DNA of 64,000 nt. Source: Acanthoscelides obtectus. Lineage: Eukaryota; Arthropoda; Insecta; Coleoptera; Chrysomelidae. Below are positions 22,880-33,955 of this stretch, one piece after another; position 1 is the first letter of the stretch, and each line of letters opens with the position of its first letter. The translations under genes were made by a program, and so were the position numbers. The stretch covers positions 1,340,877 to 1,404,876 of the forward strand of contig CAVLJG010000007.1 of NCBI GenBank assembly GCA_963669975.1, given 5' to 3'. The notes beneath the pieces are model-generated. The model ran no database searches. It was not told the DNA's origin and saw only the letters and a program-made list of their open reading frames with translations.

Positions 22880-24388
22880 GGATGACGGCTGCTGTACTTA
22901 AAAACTGCGCTTCAGCACTGGCCCTACCATTAAGCTTGATATTCACATCGTCTTTTAGATCTCATACCCTACCCTCATGCTGGCTTAGTGCTTCTGTTAC
23001 CCCTGTATTCAAAAAGGGCAACAAATCCTCCGCTAAAAATTATTGACCAATAAGTCTCGTTCCTATCGCCGCCAAAATAGCTGAAAGAATCATATTAGAT
23101 AAGCTCCTGTCATTTGCTTTCGAAAATGACCTTATCCCTAAGAATCAGCATGGATTTCTCCCTGGTCGATCAATAATGACCAACCTTCTCCACTCTCTCA
23201 ACGATTGGACTCAGTATCTGGACACAAAGACTCCTGTTGATATATCTACTTAGATTTTTCTAGGGCTTTCGATCGCGTACCACATAGAAGGCTTCTGTTT
23301 AAGTTGGAATGTATGGGAATAAGAGGCGAGTTGTTACTGTGGATTAAGGCTTTTCTCACCGGGAGGACTTTCTCTGTGCGCGTCAGTGATAGCCAGTCTC
23401 ACCTTCATCATGTAGCAAGTGCAGTTCCTCAAGGCTCTGTCTTGGGCCAGTGCTGTTCCTTCTGTATACAAGTGACCTGCCCGCATTGATTTCCTCCACA
23501 TGTTCAGCTTATGCCGACGACACCAAGATTTACAATACTGTCGTAAATTCTGCTATGCTTCAACGAGATCTTGATATTGTTTGTCAATGGTCAGTCAGTT
23601 GGCTTTTACCCTTAAATCTAACTAAGTGTTGTGTCCTTCACATCGGGAAGACAAATCCGCGATTTACATACAAGATCTCTGACCACAACATCGATGCAGT
23701 TTCCAGTCACACTGATCTGGGCGTTGTAGTCAACGATCGTCGTTCCTGGTCAGAGCATATTCACCACGTTACATCAAAAGCCAAGAAACTTCTATACATG
23801 CTGGAGAGGTCTTTCAAAGGATCCGATGTCAACACTTGCGCCTACATTTACAAGGCATTCGTGAGGCCAATTCTTGAATTCGCTGGCCCGGTATGGGACA
23901 CTGTGCTTCTGCGCGATAGAAATCTCGTCGAATTAGTACAGCGTCGGGCTACTCGTATCCCTTTTGGAGCACGAAGACCAAGCTATGAAGATCGCCTTGA
24001 ATTATTCAACCTGACCTCATTCTCTGAGCGAAGACTGCGTGGCGATCTTATAGTTACGTTCAGGATACTTCATGGTTTGATGGGCACCAACCTCATGCAT
24101 CTATACCGTCTGTCGCGCAGCAATCTACGCGGACACAGCTTCAAACTGCATAAGGAGCCATTTAAAACAACAGTCCGACACTGGTTTCTTCCCAACCGCA
24201 TATTCAACACCTGGAATAGTTACCTGAAAGTGTGGTTGGTGCTACTTCAGTTAATAGCTTCAAAGCGCAGTATGATAGCTGGAGGAGTGTACAAACTTTA
24301 TAGCTATGAACTGTCTTTTTTTATTTTTTTCTATTTGATGTATTTGTGTTACGTGTCCGTACACTATATTTACTGCATGAGCTTATAG
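22880..24388 (+). pseudogene. CR1-like reverse transcriptase, C-terminal part, broken
   Basis: Reading across frames: DGMTAAVLKNC, VFKKGNKSSAKNY then a stop then PISLVPIAAK, NQHGFLPGRSIMTNLL, an AFDRVPHRRLLFKLECMGIR region, VPQGSVLG (motif B) and SAYADDTKIYN (catalytic YADD). A long open C-terminus (23450-24388) includes LVELVQRRATRIPFGARRPS and RLRGDLIVTFRILHG, which are typical of CR1-type LINE C-termini. There are stops near 23043 and 23251 and a frameshift near 23450, between motif B and YADD. The endonuclease is lost. The copy is inactive. Confidence 0.88.
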
Positions 24389-24417
24389 TACTGTGTACTC
24401 TGCTCATCTCAATTATC

Positions 24418-24454
<37 letters not shown>
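24418..24454. repeat. (TAA)n microsatellite at LINE 3' end
   Basis: About twelve ATA/TAA units follow directly after the LINE 3' region. They probably represent the simple-repeat 3' tail of that retrotransposon. Confidence 0.9.
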
Positions 24455-24455
<1 letters not shown>

Positions 24456-24667
24456 CAAGGAATTGAGTGGATCAAGTTAGTCTAATAGACAATCCTTCCC
24501 AGCCCAACCAATATTTACCATCCATCTGGCAACGTTGCTCCTTCCCATACCGCCAGACGCGGCAGCGCCCACGAGCAGAACAGTCAACCTGTCTGGTACG
24601 CCAGGCGGTGAGCCCAGATAGCGGAAGGAGACGCGTATCGAAAATATTTCTCATCATGTATACTTTA

Positions 24668-26285
24668 TCTGAAGTCACTTGAAACACTGTGAAATACCGG
24701 GTGCCAATGAGAAATCGTGTATTTCAGAGCTCGGAACAAGTGCAGGTGGCTACTGAAAATTGAAACAGTTTAGCCAGTGCCGTGTAGCGGTGAATAAACG
24801 TGTTTTCTTTAGTCTGTCCGTGTTTTTTCATAGATTTTATTAGTTTGTGTGTTTTTGACTTTTGAATACTCAGTTTACTTGTTGATTTAATTGTTGTGTT
24901 GATTGTTCTTGTGTGTCCTAAATATGGCTCTTTGGAGACCTTGGGAAAATGCTGCAAGCCACGAGGAGATGGTTGATGAACCTGTGCAGGCAAAATTCTT
25001 TCATAAAGATTTAGAGGAACAGACCCAAAGAGTAATCCTAAATATGTATGATTGTCTGAAAAACGAAAATCCAGATTCCTCGCAAAATCAAATTTTAAAC
25101 AGAATTTGTATCCTGACAAAAATCAGTCGGTCTACCATTTATCGGGTTATAAAAAGGGGAGATGTAGTCAACCATTCCTTCCACAGAAAGCGCATAGGGC
25201 AAAAATTAAAAAGAATAGACGTGGGTTTTCAGGAAGATATTCGTCGTATAATATACGGATTTTATAAAGAAAATTTGGTGCCCACGTTGGAAATGATACG
25301 GGATAAATTAAAAGATTTTTATAATTACAAATGCTTAGACTCAGTGCACTGTATTATAAAACTGTGTGGTTTTCAATACAAAAAATTAGATAAAAGAATG
25401 GTGATTATGGAGTCGTCTCGAATCGTTGTATTGCGCCAAGAATTTTTGCACAAAGTTAAAATGTATAGAGAGCAGAAAAGAAATCTGATTTACCTGGATG
25501 AAACGTGGTATGATACCCATGATGTTGTGCAGTACGGCTGGGTTGACGACAGCAACAAGTGCATTTTAAATGCACCATGCAACCGTGGAAAACGAATCAT
25601 TATTCTCCATGCTGGCAGTGAAAATGAATTTATACCTAATGCCTTGCTGTTATCTGCCAAAAATATCAAAGAATCATGTGCCGACTATCATGAGGACATG
25701 ACCTCCGACCTATTTGAAAAGTGGATAGAGCAGCAGTTAATACCAAACATTTCCCCAAATTCAGTGATTATTATGGACAATGCGCCATACCATTCCCGAC
25801 AGAAAAACAAAATTCCGAATACAGGCACAAAAAAACAAGACATTATTGATTTTATGAAGGATAAGGGAATGGAAATACACCAAATATCAACCAAAGCCAT
25901 ATTATTGGATCTTATTAAAAGACAAAAATTTGAAAAAGAGTATGTTGTTGACAATCTGCTTCAGCAAAATGGCCATGAAGTATTATGTCTACCTCCCTAT
26001 TACTGCATTTTTAACCCGATTGAGTTGGTCTGGGCTGCTTTAAAAAAAAAGTAAGAAAACATAATCAGACCCCTCAATTAAGTGAATCGCTATTGGCCAC
26101 AATAAGAGATGCAGTATCTCATATTGCTGCCACAGACCTATGGAAGCAGTGTTCTAGGCATATTATTGAAAAAGGAAATGAATATTGTGTTTTGCCTCCT
26201 GTAAATCCGCACGCCTATGATACGTCATGAAATTACAAAGGACGCGCCGACCAAAGGTTCTTATGCTATTTCAAGTGACTTCAGA
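24668..26285 (+). mobile_element. Sailor-like transposon, nearly intact (S3)
   Basis: Seventeen-base ends TCTGAAGTCACTTGAAA (24668-24684) and TTTCAAGTGACTTCAGA (26269-26285) are perfect inverted repeats flanked by TA (24666-24667, 26286-26287). The element is 1618 bp with one transposase gene. Its right end abuts a truncated mariner remnant at 26294. Confidence 0.93.
24924..26230 (+). pseudogene. Sailor-like transposase, one frameshift in a run of A (S3)
   Basis: Start ATG 24924 (MALWRPWENAASHEE). A helix-turn-helix lies around ISRSTIYRVIKRG, followed by an FYKENLVPTLEMIRDKL region. Catalytic motifs are LIYLDETWYDTHD (first Asp), VIIMDNAPYHSRQ (second Asp) and YCIFNPIELVWAALK (Glu), with 81 residues between second Asp and Glu, close to the published DD82E (Sailor) group. 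The frame stops at 26054 right after a run of nine A's. Reading with a one-base shift there continues as VRKHNQTPQLSESLL to a stop at 26228-26230. There is no intron at the site interrupted in S2. Apart from this one position the gene is intact, so the defect may be a sequencing error or the copy's only lesion. Confidence 0.88.
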
Positions 26286-26293
26286 TATACCAT

Positions 26294-26830
26294 ACGAGAG
26301 TACGAGTATTATGGAAATTTAATATCCCATCTCGCGTAAAAGTACATTCGTCCGTCGGTAGAATGTTTTTACAAAAATCCGGATTTTCAATGTTCTTGTG
26401 CAAAAACCACTGACAGAATGTTAGTCTGCGAGGATAGTCTTCTGGTAACAAGGCCTGCACTTGTTGTACATGTCGACGAACTCTTGATTCGAGAACATTG
26501 CAAATAAACACGACGACGTACGCGAACAAAAACAAAACAACACGCCCGATTCCCGATAACTAACCGCTGTTACCGTTTGCGATGGATTGCCGGTTCGATA
26601 AGGGTGATGAAAGGTCGACGCGCTGTTGTCATGTGTGTTTTAAATATTTAATCTAATGATACTTACTTACTGACTACAAATTTATGCTTAACTTAGAAAA
26701 ACTTAATGCCATTTATCTGCTATTTATCCAATTTAAAAACGTTATAGATCAGATTATAAAAATTAGTAAGATTGTAGACAAAAAACTATTGACTTTTGGA
26801 CCATGGGTCATATGCACTTGCACAGCTAAT
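26294..26830 (-). pseudogene. Mariner-type transposase relic, copy 2 (truncated)
   Basis: This is the second copy of 672-1165. The minus-strand frame 26535-26294 has TFCQWFLHKNIENPDF and PTDECTFTRDGILNFHN (first catalytic Asp), then stops matching where S3 begins. The 5' flank to about 26830 also matches. DNA on the other side of S3 does not continue this element, so the loss was not caused by S3 insertion alone. Confidence 0.8.
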
Positions 26831-26839
26831 AGTTGAGAA

Positions 26840-27060
26840 GAATTACTGGAACCGGGAGCGTATAAATATACTCATATCAAAAACAATATATCCTTCCTCA
26901 CCACTTAAAAGCCCCAGTGTTTAACCCCTACAAAAACATATTTTTCTGTTTTTACTTCTAGCCACGCCGCCACTGAAACTACAAAGCTTTTTCGTCCTTG
27001 GCATAATCACGACTTTTTTGAAAATTCAATAAAAATGCGAGCAGTGCCTTTATAATATAG
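26840..27060. repeat. Dispersed repeat, copy 1
   Basis: Blocks such as GCCGCCACTGAAACTACAAA and CTTTTTCGTCCTTGGCATA align with 36521-36600 (CACTACAAAGCTCTTTCGCC, CTTAGCATAGCAC). The upstream GAGCGTATAAATATAC also resembles 47290. Divergence is high and no ends can be defined. Confidence 0.35.
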
Positions 27061-28200
27061 ACAGACGAACAATACACATATACATGTCGTATAACATCCA
27101 AATACTTCCTCGCAGTGCCGCAAGAAATATAACTGGAATGTTTGTCATTGTGCCTTCACATTTCTGAGGTAATTCTTATTCTTGGCATAAAGCTCGCCAT
27201 GACCACAAAAGACGTAACCGTTGAACTATTTTCCTTAAGACAGGACGGAACAGCAAACTCAATTAACTGCTTTAAACAGTTCGTTTGTGCAGAGAGTGAT
27301 GAACGATGTAACAACCTCCTACGCGATTGTCTCATAAACCTAATACAATTACGAGTAGTATTTACGAACTGCAAAAAGTCCAGCTACTACTCGACGCTCG
27401 TCTAGACAGTCTGGACGGAGATGACCGAATTGGACCATTTAGGAGCGTCGTAAGTGCATCACCGTTCAGTTAACTTCAGAATGAATTACTTCATTCATGC
27501 ATTGCTCGTTCCGGCTGTTATATTTAGCACCACAACCGGGCATCACGCTACTCTGCATAGTGTTGGAATACTGTCTTCTTCACGAGTATCCGTTACTGTA
27601 AAATAACAGTGCAAAATTTCTTCCGAAAAAGCAGGATTTAAGCGTGAAAATATGCAAAGCGAAGATCCGTTAAATGAGGCTGATACACCTAATTCAGAAG
27701 ATGACCTACCACTTGCTATACTTTCTGATAATAATAATAATACTAGACACACTGCTATAAGCACAAAGTTTTGCTGTATTGTGGACTTCTTGCCTTTTTA
27801 GGATGGATCGATATAAACATTCATCTAAAATTACTCTTTAGGGTTTACAATCATATTTATCGTATTTAAAGTGATGATGATTTAAACGTCAAAGCCTAAA
27901 TGCTTAGCTGCCGGTATAAATTACAACGTTGCCAGAACATACTTGATTGTTATTATGATTCTAGTCCGGTAAATTTCGGTATATAGAAATTCTGGATCTA
28001 TGCAAAAGCGTTCGTTATAATGCCTAAAAAGGACAATGCTATTCGGTATGATCCAATATTGGATTAAGTGATCGTCATGAAGCCGAAAATGGCACGTTTT
28101 GGACGTTCCGCTTGCACGCGCTCGCTTTCGTAATACGATCATACCTACAATACCCCGCCTAACAGGAATCACGAATCTCGAGCGAAAATCAAAATACAAA
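27061..28200. other. Unassigned stretch with one small acidic ORF
   Basis: An ATG at 27652 opens a 49-codon frame to 27801 containing SEDDLPLAILSDNNNN. Acidic DDLPL stretches occur near the ends of some insect transposases, but this is too short to assign. Other frames here show nothing recognisable. Confidence 0.3.
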
Positions 28201-28219
28201 CTTCAAAAATATCTGCATA

Positions 28220-28960
28220 ACTTTGAATTTTCTAATCTGCCGAGTTAAAAAAATGCGATCGGGTAACGTGTCGTATACCGAGTTAATCAAGAGACTTTGG
28301 TCTTTCGTTTTACGAAAAAAAATCGTATCTATGTCGATCTACAACGAAAGTCCGTATCGAAGAAGACAAAGTACGCCGAAAAACGGCGGTACCTTTGAGG
28401 CGCTCAAAGTTTACTTTTTCGAAATTTGACGGGAATTCTAACGGTCACAATCGTTTCCTTAGCTCATTATCGTTATTTTTCGATAGCTACATGATTTTTA
28501 TTCGCTTACGTATAGTAGTAATAGGCGAGAACAGAGCCGGAAAACAAAGTGACTTTTTCACGTATCGAAGAGTAGCATATAGTCGAGCAATTTTAAAAAA
28601 TCGAAACTTCCGAACGAAAAGGGATAAGAAAAAAAAGGCACTATCCTTGAGTCCGATGTCCGGGCCTTCTCAGGCAAAAATCGTCAGGTTCGTAGCTCCT
28701 TTATCTTCGGAGGAGATCGAAAGTGAACGTAAAACAGCACGAAAATCTACAATTTTTTCGACTTTACCCGTCGTTTTTTGATCGCGTTTCTTCCTCCTAC
28801 TGCGACCGCTCTCGCTCTCCCATAAAGCGCCGAGTTTTTAGTTTCCGAAACGGTATCGTTTTCCTTCCGAACGTTTCGCGAACTGAGAAAAAAACCGGAA
28901 AAACCGCGTCGATGTCCACCGTTCCGATCCTGACTCGAAATCTAGATCCTACCTAAAACA
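28220..28960. other. CGA/TCG-rich block of unusual composition
   Basis: Unlike its AT-rich surroundings, this block is dense in TCG, CGA and CGT. Short plus-strand frames contain SPYRRRQSTPKN and CDRSRSPIKRR, reminiscent of arginine/serine-rich proteins, but every frame is short and broken. It could be a decayed exon of an SR-type gene or a simple compositional feature; I cannot decide. Confidence 0.35.
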
Positions 28961-29004
28961 AAAGATCGCCGCTTCATATCGTCGAATAATAATAATAATA
29001 CAAA

Positions 29005-29019
29005 GGGGGGGGGGGGGGG
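29005..29019. repeat. Run of 15 G
   Basis: A homopolymer of fifteen G's follows a short (AAT)n stretch. Such runs are rare in AT-rich genomes and hard to sequence, so the length is uncertain. Confidence 0.9.
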
Positions 29020-29023
29020 AATC

Positions 29024-29225
29024 GCTAAGTATAGGGACCTAGAACTTCAAATCACACAACAATTGAAGATGGGCAGTGTTGATACCATCCCAATCATTCT
29101 ATCATCATCCCAAGAACGCTGCTGGAGAATATCAAGAAAATGGGGTTCAATGAAAATATTTACAAGAAGATGCAGAAAGGAGCTCTATTGGCAACTGCTC
29201 GTACAGTTCGAAATGCGAAAGGTAA
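29024..29225 (+). pseudogene. Short LINE-type protein fragment
   Basis: The plus strand reads YRDLELQITQQLKMGSVDTI followed by PIILSSS. After a frame change it reads GFNENIYKKMQKGALLATAR. This resembles the conserved C-terminal segment of a group of arthropod non-LTR retrotransposon proteins (a KY.DL...VIPI.I...MQK..LL.T.R.VR pattern). No reverse transcriptase motif is left nearby. The match is by memory of the pattern and is tentative. Confidence 0.4.
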
Positions 29226-29359
29226 CGTCTTTACGTAACAAGCTGCGATAAAACTCCTACCCTTTGATGTCGTATGCATCTGGGATGAGTGAATGTTACC
29301 CCAATGAGGAGAAAAATACCTACAAAAAATAATGCAATACAATGTTTTGCAATACAGCT

Positions 29360-29790
29360 TCGTTCAAAGTAATTTCCACCACATTCAAAACACTTCTCCG
29401 TCCGCCAAGACCAGTCCTTAAACCAGCTCTGCTATGTTTCACCAGGGAGTGCGGCACACACGTTGACCCCAGCCTTCAGAAGTTCCTTTTAGCTTCATTT
29501 TCACATCCGGAAACAGTGCAAAGTCGCAGGGAGCAAGATCTGGACTGTAAGGAGGGTGCTCAATGAGTTTCAGTCCGATAGTGGTCAAATACTCGGTGCA
29601 GGTTTTGGCGCGGTGACCTGGAGCGTTGTCATGGTGGAGGTACCAAGTGTCCATTCTTAGCTTTGCCGGCTTTTTATAGACTCTATGACTTTAAGCAGAC
29701 ACTGCTCCGTGTACGACTTAGCTGTGATGTCTTCTGTGCGTCCGAAACGAGACGCTCCACAATCCCGCTCGATTTGAAAAATACAGATAT
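29360..29790 (-). pseudogene. Mariner (DD34D) transposase relic
   Basis: The minus-strand frame 29654-29439 reads MDTWYLHHDNAPGHRAKTCT with the second catalytic Asp and HPPYSPDLAPCDFALFPDVK with the third; 34 residues separate them, the classic mariner spacing. Farther upstream, ITAKSYTEQCLLKVIES continues the middle of the catalytic domain in a different frame. The DNA-binding half and first Asp are missing and several frameshifts are present. Confidence 0.8.
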
Positions 29791-29923
29791 CATTTTTTCT
29801 CAACAGATCGGTATCAAAACTTTTAATAGGTAAAATGCCTTATGTCTTGTATACCGGTTTCTTTATAGAGGTGGTCAGATGGATGCAATACTCTAGTATG
29901 TTCTTGATAGTTCTTATTTTATA

Positions 29924-30153
29924 CAGGGTGTCCCTTAATGATATGCGAATATTCAAGGGTGTGGATCTACACGAAAAATTAATGTTAGTTTGCTTGATAA
30001 ACTATGGTCCAAAAATGTTTCCTTACAAAAACTCGGCGTGTTGAAGTTTAAGGAAAAAAAATGGAAATTAATCAATATTTTTAATATAATATTAATAATT
30101 TTTCATCTAGATTCAAACCCTTAAATATTCGCATATCATTAAGGAACACCCTG
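29924..30153. mobile_element. 230-bp MITE with CAGGGTG...CACCCTG ends
   Basis: Left end CAGGGTGTCCCTTAATGATA and right end TATCATTAAGGAACACCCTG are near-perfect inverted repeats extending through GCGAATATTCAAGGGTGTGG and CAAACCCTTAAATATTCGC. Both are flanked by TA (29922-29923, 30154-30155). It has no coding capacity. A partial copy lies at 56575-56697. The ends look Tc1/mariner-type, so another element would have to supply transposase. Confidence 0.9.
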
Positions 30154-31065
30154 TATCGAACGGATTGCAACGTTTTCGCGACATACGTTATATGCATATC
30201 TCAACTCAAAAATAAGAATTTATTAAAATTGACAACGTTTATGATTTTTAACATTTACTATAATGCCAAGGTCAATGGGGCTGACCATCGGATTATAAAG
30301 GCATTCCAGGAAGTGTATTCCTCTTGACTGTACGAGCCCCTTCCCACTTCAGTTGGCCCAACTATTGAAATCTTAGTTTTTTCTTATAAAACACAAATAA
30401 TAAAATGTAGCAGGGCGTTATAGGTTTAAAACATTAACCATGAATATTTTGATAATATATAGTAGAAAACACCAACTTTATCACTCCCTAAAAAAATGTG
30501 CAGCTTAAAAATAACACATGTTGCAATTACAGCATATCAACCTATTTTCATTTCAATTCAAAATAAGTCTATAACGCATAGGTGGCTGTGAAAAATAAAA
30601 GCCATGACAATTGTTTTTATTAATCACAGCTGTCAGAATACGTTTAAAATGGTTTTGGGTTCAGTTAATATTAAGCCACGATATGTGAAAAAAAGTAATA
30701 TCACAAATGCCGACCGAAGAGCATTAAGAAGAATAAAATCGTGAAAAACATGCGTGCCAATTCACTGATCAACAGCCAAAAAATATCCTAAATAAAATCA
30801 TGAAAATATTACTATATTTAATGTGCTAAAACCGGAATGAAACTTATTTTTTCAATATTGGTTCAAGTTTTAGAGATACGGTAATTATATGTGTTCCTGC
30901 TGATGTTAATATACTGTAATTCACAAGAATGCACGTGCTACATTTTTCTTTCGGCAACGAAAGATGATGTAATCGGCATGATTGTGTTACGTTATACATA
31001 CGCGTACATTATATTGTTTTATATTAGCCATTTTTTCCTCAGTTGGCTGACAGCGTTCATGCAAG

Positions 31066-32746
31066 ATGTCTCGAAAGTGTGTAAACAATCCAGATCAGTT
31101 TTGTTACGTGTGTGGTGATGTGATTTTTGCGTCTCAGAGACGGTCTATTACTCCACTAATAACAAAGGCATATCAGCTTTATTTCGGTTCGTAAACTAGG
31201 TGATCAAGACAAACAGTGGGCACCCCACATCTGCTGTAATACATGTGCTTCAAGTCTGAGGAGCTGGTTAAATGGCAAAAAACGGTCTATGCGCCTTGCT
31301 GTCCCAATGGTTTGGAGAGAGCCTACAAATCATATTAATGATTGTTACTTTTGCATGGTACCTTGTGTTGGACAAGCCACAGGTATGTCCAAGAAAAAAA
31401 AAAGGTTATTAACTACCCAAACATACCATCTGCGATGAGACCTGTGCTTCACAGTGACGAAAATCCTATTCCAAAACCCCCAGAATCCTACACTTGCGAA
31501 TCAGAAAACGAATCAGATCATGGCGATCGAGTGATTTTTCAGGAAGAAGATATGCCACCAACGTCAAGAGATCCTGATTTTATACCGAGCACGTCATGCC
31601 ACCAACCGCACAAAATAAGACAGTCAGAATTAAATGATCTTGTAAGAGATTTAGAACTTCCAAATGTAAGGCAGCAGTGGAACTTGTTAGAAGATGATGT
31701 TTCGGTATGTGTTTTTCGTAAATGCCACAAAGACTTAGAGCCATTTTTCAATATGGAGAATAACTTGGTTTTCTGCAGTAACATTAACGGCTTACTGGCG
31801 GCTTTAAATATAAACTATAACCCAGAAGAATGGAGATTGTTTATAGACAGTTCAACATTGAGTTTAAAGGCAGTGTTATTGCATATTAGAAATATTTTAC
31901 CATCTCTTCCTGTAGGGTATGCACTTCACATGAACGGATCATATGACAATATGAAGTACCTATTGACATGCATAAAATACGATGAGCACCAATGGCATAT
32001 TTGTGGCGATTTGAAAGTTGTTGCACTTTTACTTGGGCTGCAGCTAGGCTACACATAGTTTTGCAGTTTTTTGTGTGAATGGGACAGTCGGGCAAAGGCA
32101 CTTCATTACACCAGACAAAACTGGCCTGTTCGTCAATTCCTAGAGCCAGGTCAAAAAATGTACAGCATATGCCATTAGTAGATTCGAAAAAAAATTTATT
32201 ACCACCACTGCATATCAAGTTGGGCCTAATGAAAAACTTTGTCAAGGCATTAGATAGAGATGGGTCAGCTTTTCAATACCTGCGTCAGAAATTTCCAAGA
32301 CTAAGTGAGGCAAAGGTTAAAGAAGGTATTTTTGTTGGGCCACCGCTTCGAAATATTTTGAAAGATACACAGTTTGAAAACACTTTAACAGGTATTGAAA
32401 AAACTGCTTGGAATGATTTCCGTCTGGTGGTCACTAATTTCTTAGGAAATAGAAAAGCTGACAACTATAAAACCCTTGTCAAAAATATGCTGTCATCGTA
32501 TCAAAAGATGGGTTGTAATACGTCTCTTAAAATACATTTCCTACACTCACACCTGGACTTTTTTCCTGACAATTGCGGAGCCGTAAGTGATGAGCACGGT
32601 GAACGTTTTCATCAGGATATTTCAACAATGGAAAAAGGTACCAGGGAAAGTGGAATCCTTCCATGCTTGCAGACTACTGTTGGACTCTTGGTAGAGATGC
32701 TCCAGAAACGATCCATAAAAGAACAGCAAAAAGACAGCGCATATAG
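31066..32746 (+). pseudogene. Unclassified conserved arthropod protein, candidate DDE transposase
   Basis: Start ATG 31066 (MSRKCVNNPDQFCYVCG). The N-terminus is rich in paired Cys/His (CVNNPDQFCYVCG, WAPHICCNTC, CYFCMVPC), suggesting zinc binding. After an acidic region come LFIDSSTLSLKAVLLH, HICGDLKVVALLLGL, FLCEWDSRAK preceded by Cys, PPLHIKLGLMKNFVKAL and DEHGERFHQD. The order Asp, Asp about 53 residues later, CxxC, His, Glu is what I would expect of an RNase H-like DDE transposase with an inserted zinc-binding segment; that is inference. Damage: frameshifts near 31190, 31400, 32153 and 32635 and a Lys-to-stop at 32056. AATAAA at 32797 may be a polyadenylation signal. Similar unnamed proteins are common in arthropod annotations. 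Confidence 0.7.
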
Positions 32747-32909
32747 TGATTCTTATAAGTATATGAATCTTGTTACTTTTTTAATATATCCTTAAAAATA
32801 AAAGTTTTTTTCTAAACCGCAACTATTTTTTTTATTTCATTGTCATTTTTGGATTCAGCGCCTCAAAATTAACAAAGAAGTGCACTTTTCCCACAAGATA
32901 CAATTAAAA

Positions 32910-33955
32910 AACTAAAATTTGTTGTCCAGTGATTTACAATTAAGTGCTCTGTGGAGTGACAATGTTGGAAGGAGAATTTCGAGGTCCACAACTCATAGAG
33001 AGGCCCACAAACTGGGACGTAGCACTTGCAATGTAAGTTTTCTTATAAAAAAGTGAAGTAAAAACCCTAAAGTTGCACAACTTGTTTATAGGCTAAAGAA
33101 AAGCCACTATTAACTCCACTGCAAAAGAAAAATCGACTTAGATGGGCTAAAGAACATAGACAAGGGACACCTCAACAATGGTGTGCAATAGGATGGAGTG
33201 ATGAGGCCCAATTCGAAGTTTGTGTTGGTGACAGTGGAGTTATTCGCAAAAAAATGAAGCATTCCATGTTGACTGTCTGAAGAGAAAAGTGAAATTTCCA
33301 GCATCCATTATGGTCTGGGGCAGTATGTCATCAAAATGATTAGGAAAGCTTCATTTTATTGATGGAAATGTGGATACAAACAAATATTTGGCAATTTTAG
33401 AAGAATCGTTTTTACCAGTGATGGAAGAATGTTTGACATCCGGCCAAGATTTTGTGTTTCAGCAAGATGGTGCAGCGTGCCATACCTCAAAAAAGGCTAT
33501 AAAATGGATGGAAGAAAATAATGTACCACTTTTGAAATGGATTTCTAGCAGTCCAGATCTGTGACCTATTGAAACTTTGTGGCACGAGATGAAAAAGGTT
33601 CTACGACAACATCCTGCTCGTACAATCACCGAACTGAGACAAAAGCTTCAAGAAATATGGGATTGTTTTACACCAAAACTTTGTTAACACCAAAGAATTT
33701 CAGCCGTAATAAAAATAAAGGTGATGTTACCCAAAGGTAATCTTTCAATTGTTGCTTTGTTAACTTCGCGCATTTATTCGCACATTGTTTATTTGTTCAG
33801 ATGTTATATTTGTTACAGGTCTACGTGATTTCAAATACGTATTTTTTACGACTAGAGTGTACCTAAAATGTTTTGAGAAAATAAATTGTTTTAGAAGTAA
33901 ACAGTTTCGTCACGTTTAGTTTATAAATGCAAATTTTGGTACAAATCTTGAAGTG
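32910..33955 (+). pseudogene. Tc1 (DD34E) relic inserted in the element
   Basis: The plus strand reads KNRLRWAKEHRQGTPQQW, GWSDEAQFEV (first Asp), IMVWGSMSSK, FVFQQDGAACHTSKK (second Asp) and SSSPDL-stop-PIETLWHEMK (Glu). Thirty-four residues separate the second Asp from Glu. There are several stops and frameshifts. Its edges (CAAGAT near 32911 and its complement near 33952) look like weak inverted ends. It is not closely related to Tc1 copies A-F and is much older. Confidence 0.78.

Larger units (their letters stand above)
22875..24454 (+). mobile_element. CR1-like LINE, 5'-truncated, with (TAA)n tail
   Basis: A non-LTR retrotransposon remnant begins within the reverse transcriptase domain and ends at a (TAA)n microsatellite (24418-24454), a 3' end of the simple-repeat kind rather than poly(A). 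It differs from the LINE family at 9286, 43621 and 57271. Confidence 0.85.

Noticed and set aside
27652..27801. Small ORF with SEDDLPLAIL as a piggyBac-like N-terminus
   Set aside because: Only an acidic patch is similar. No downstream transposase or TTAA-flanked ends were found.
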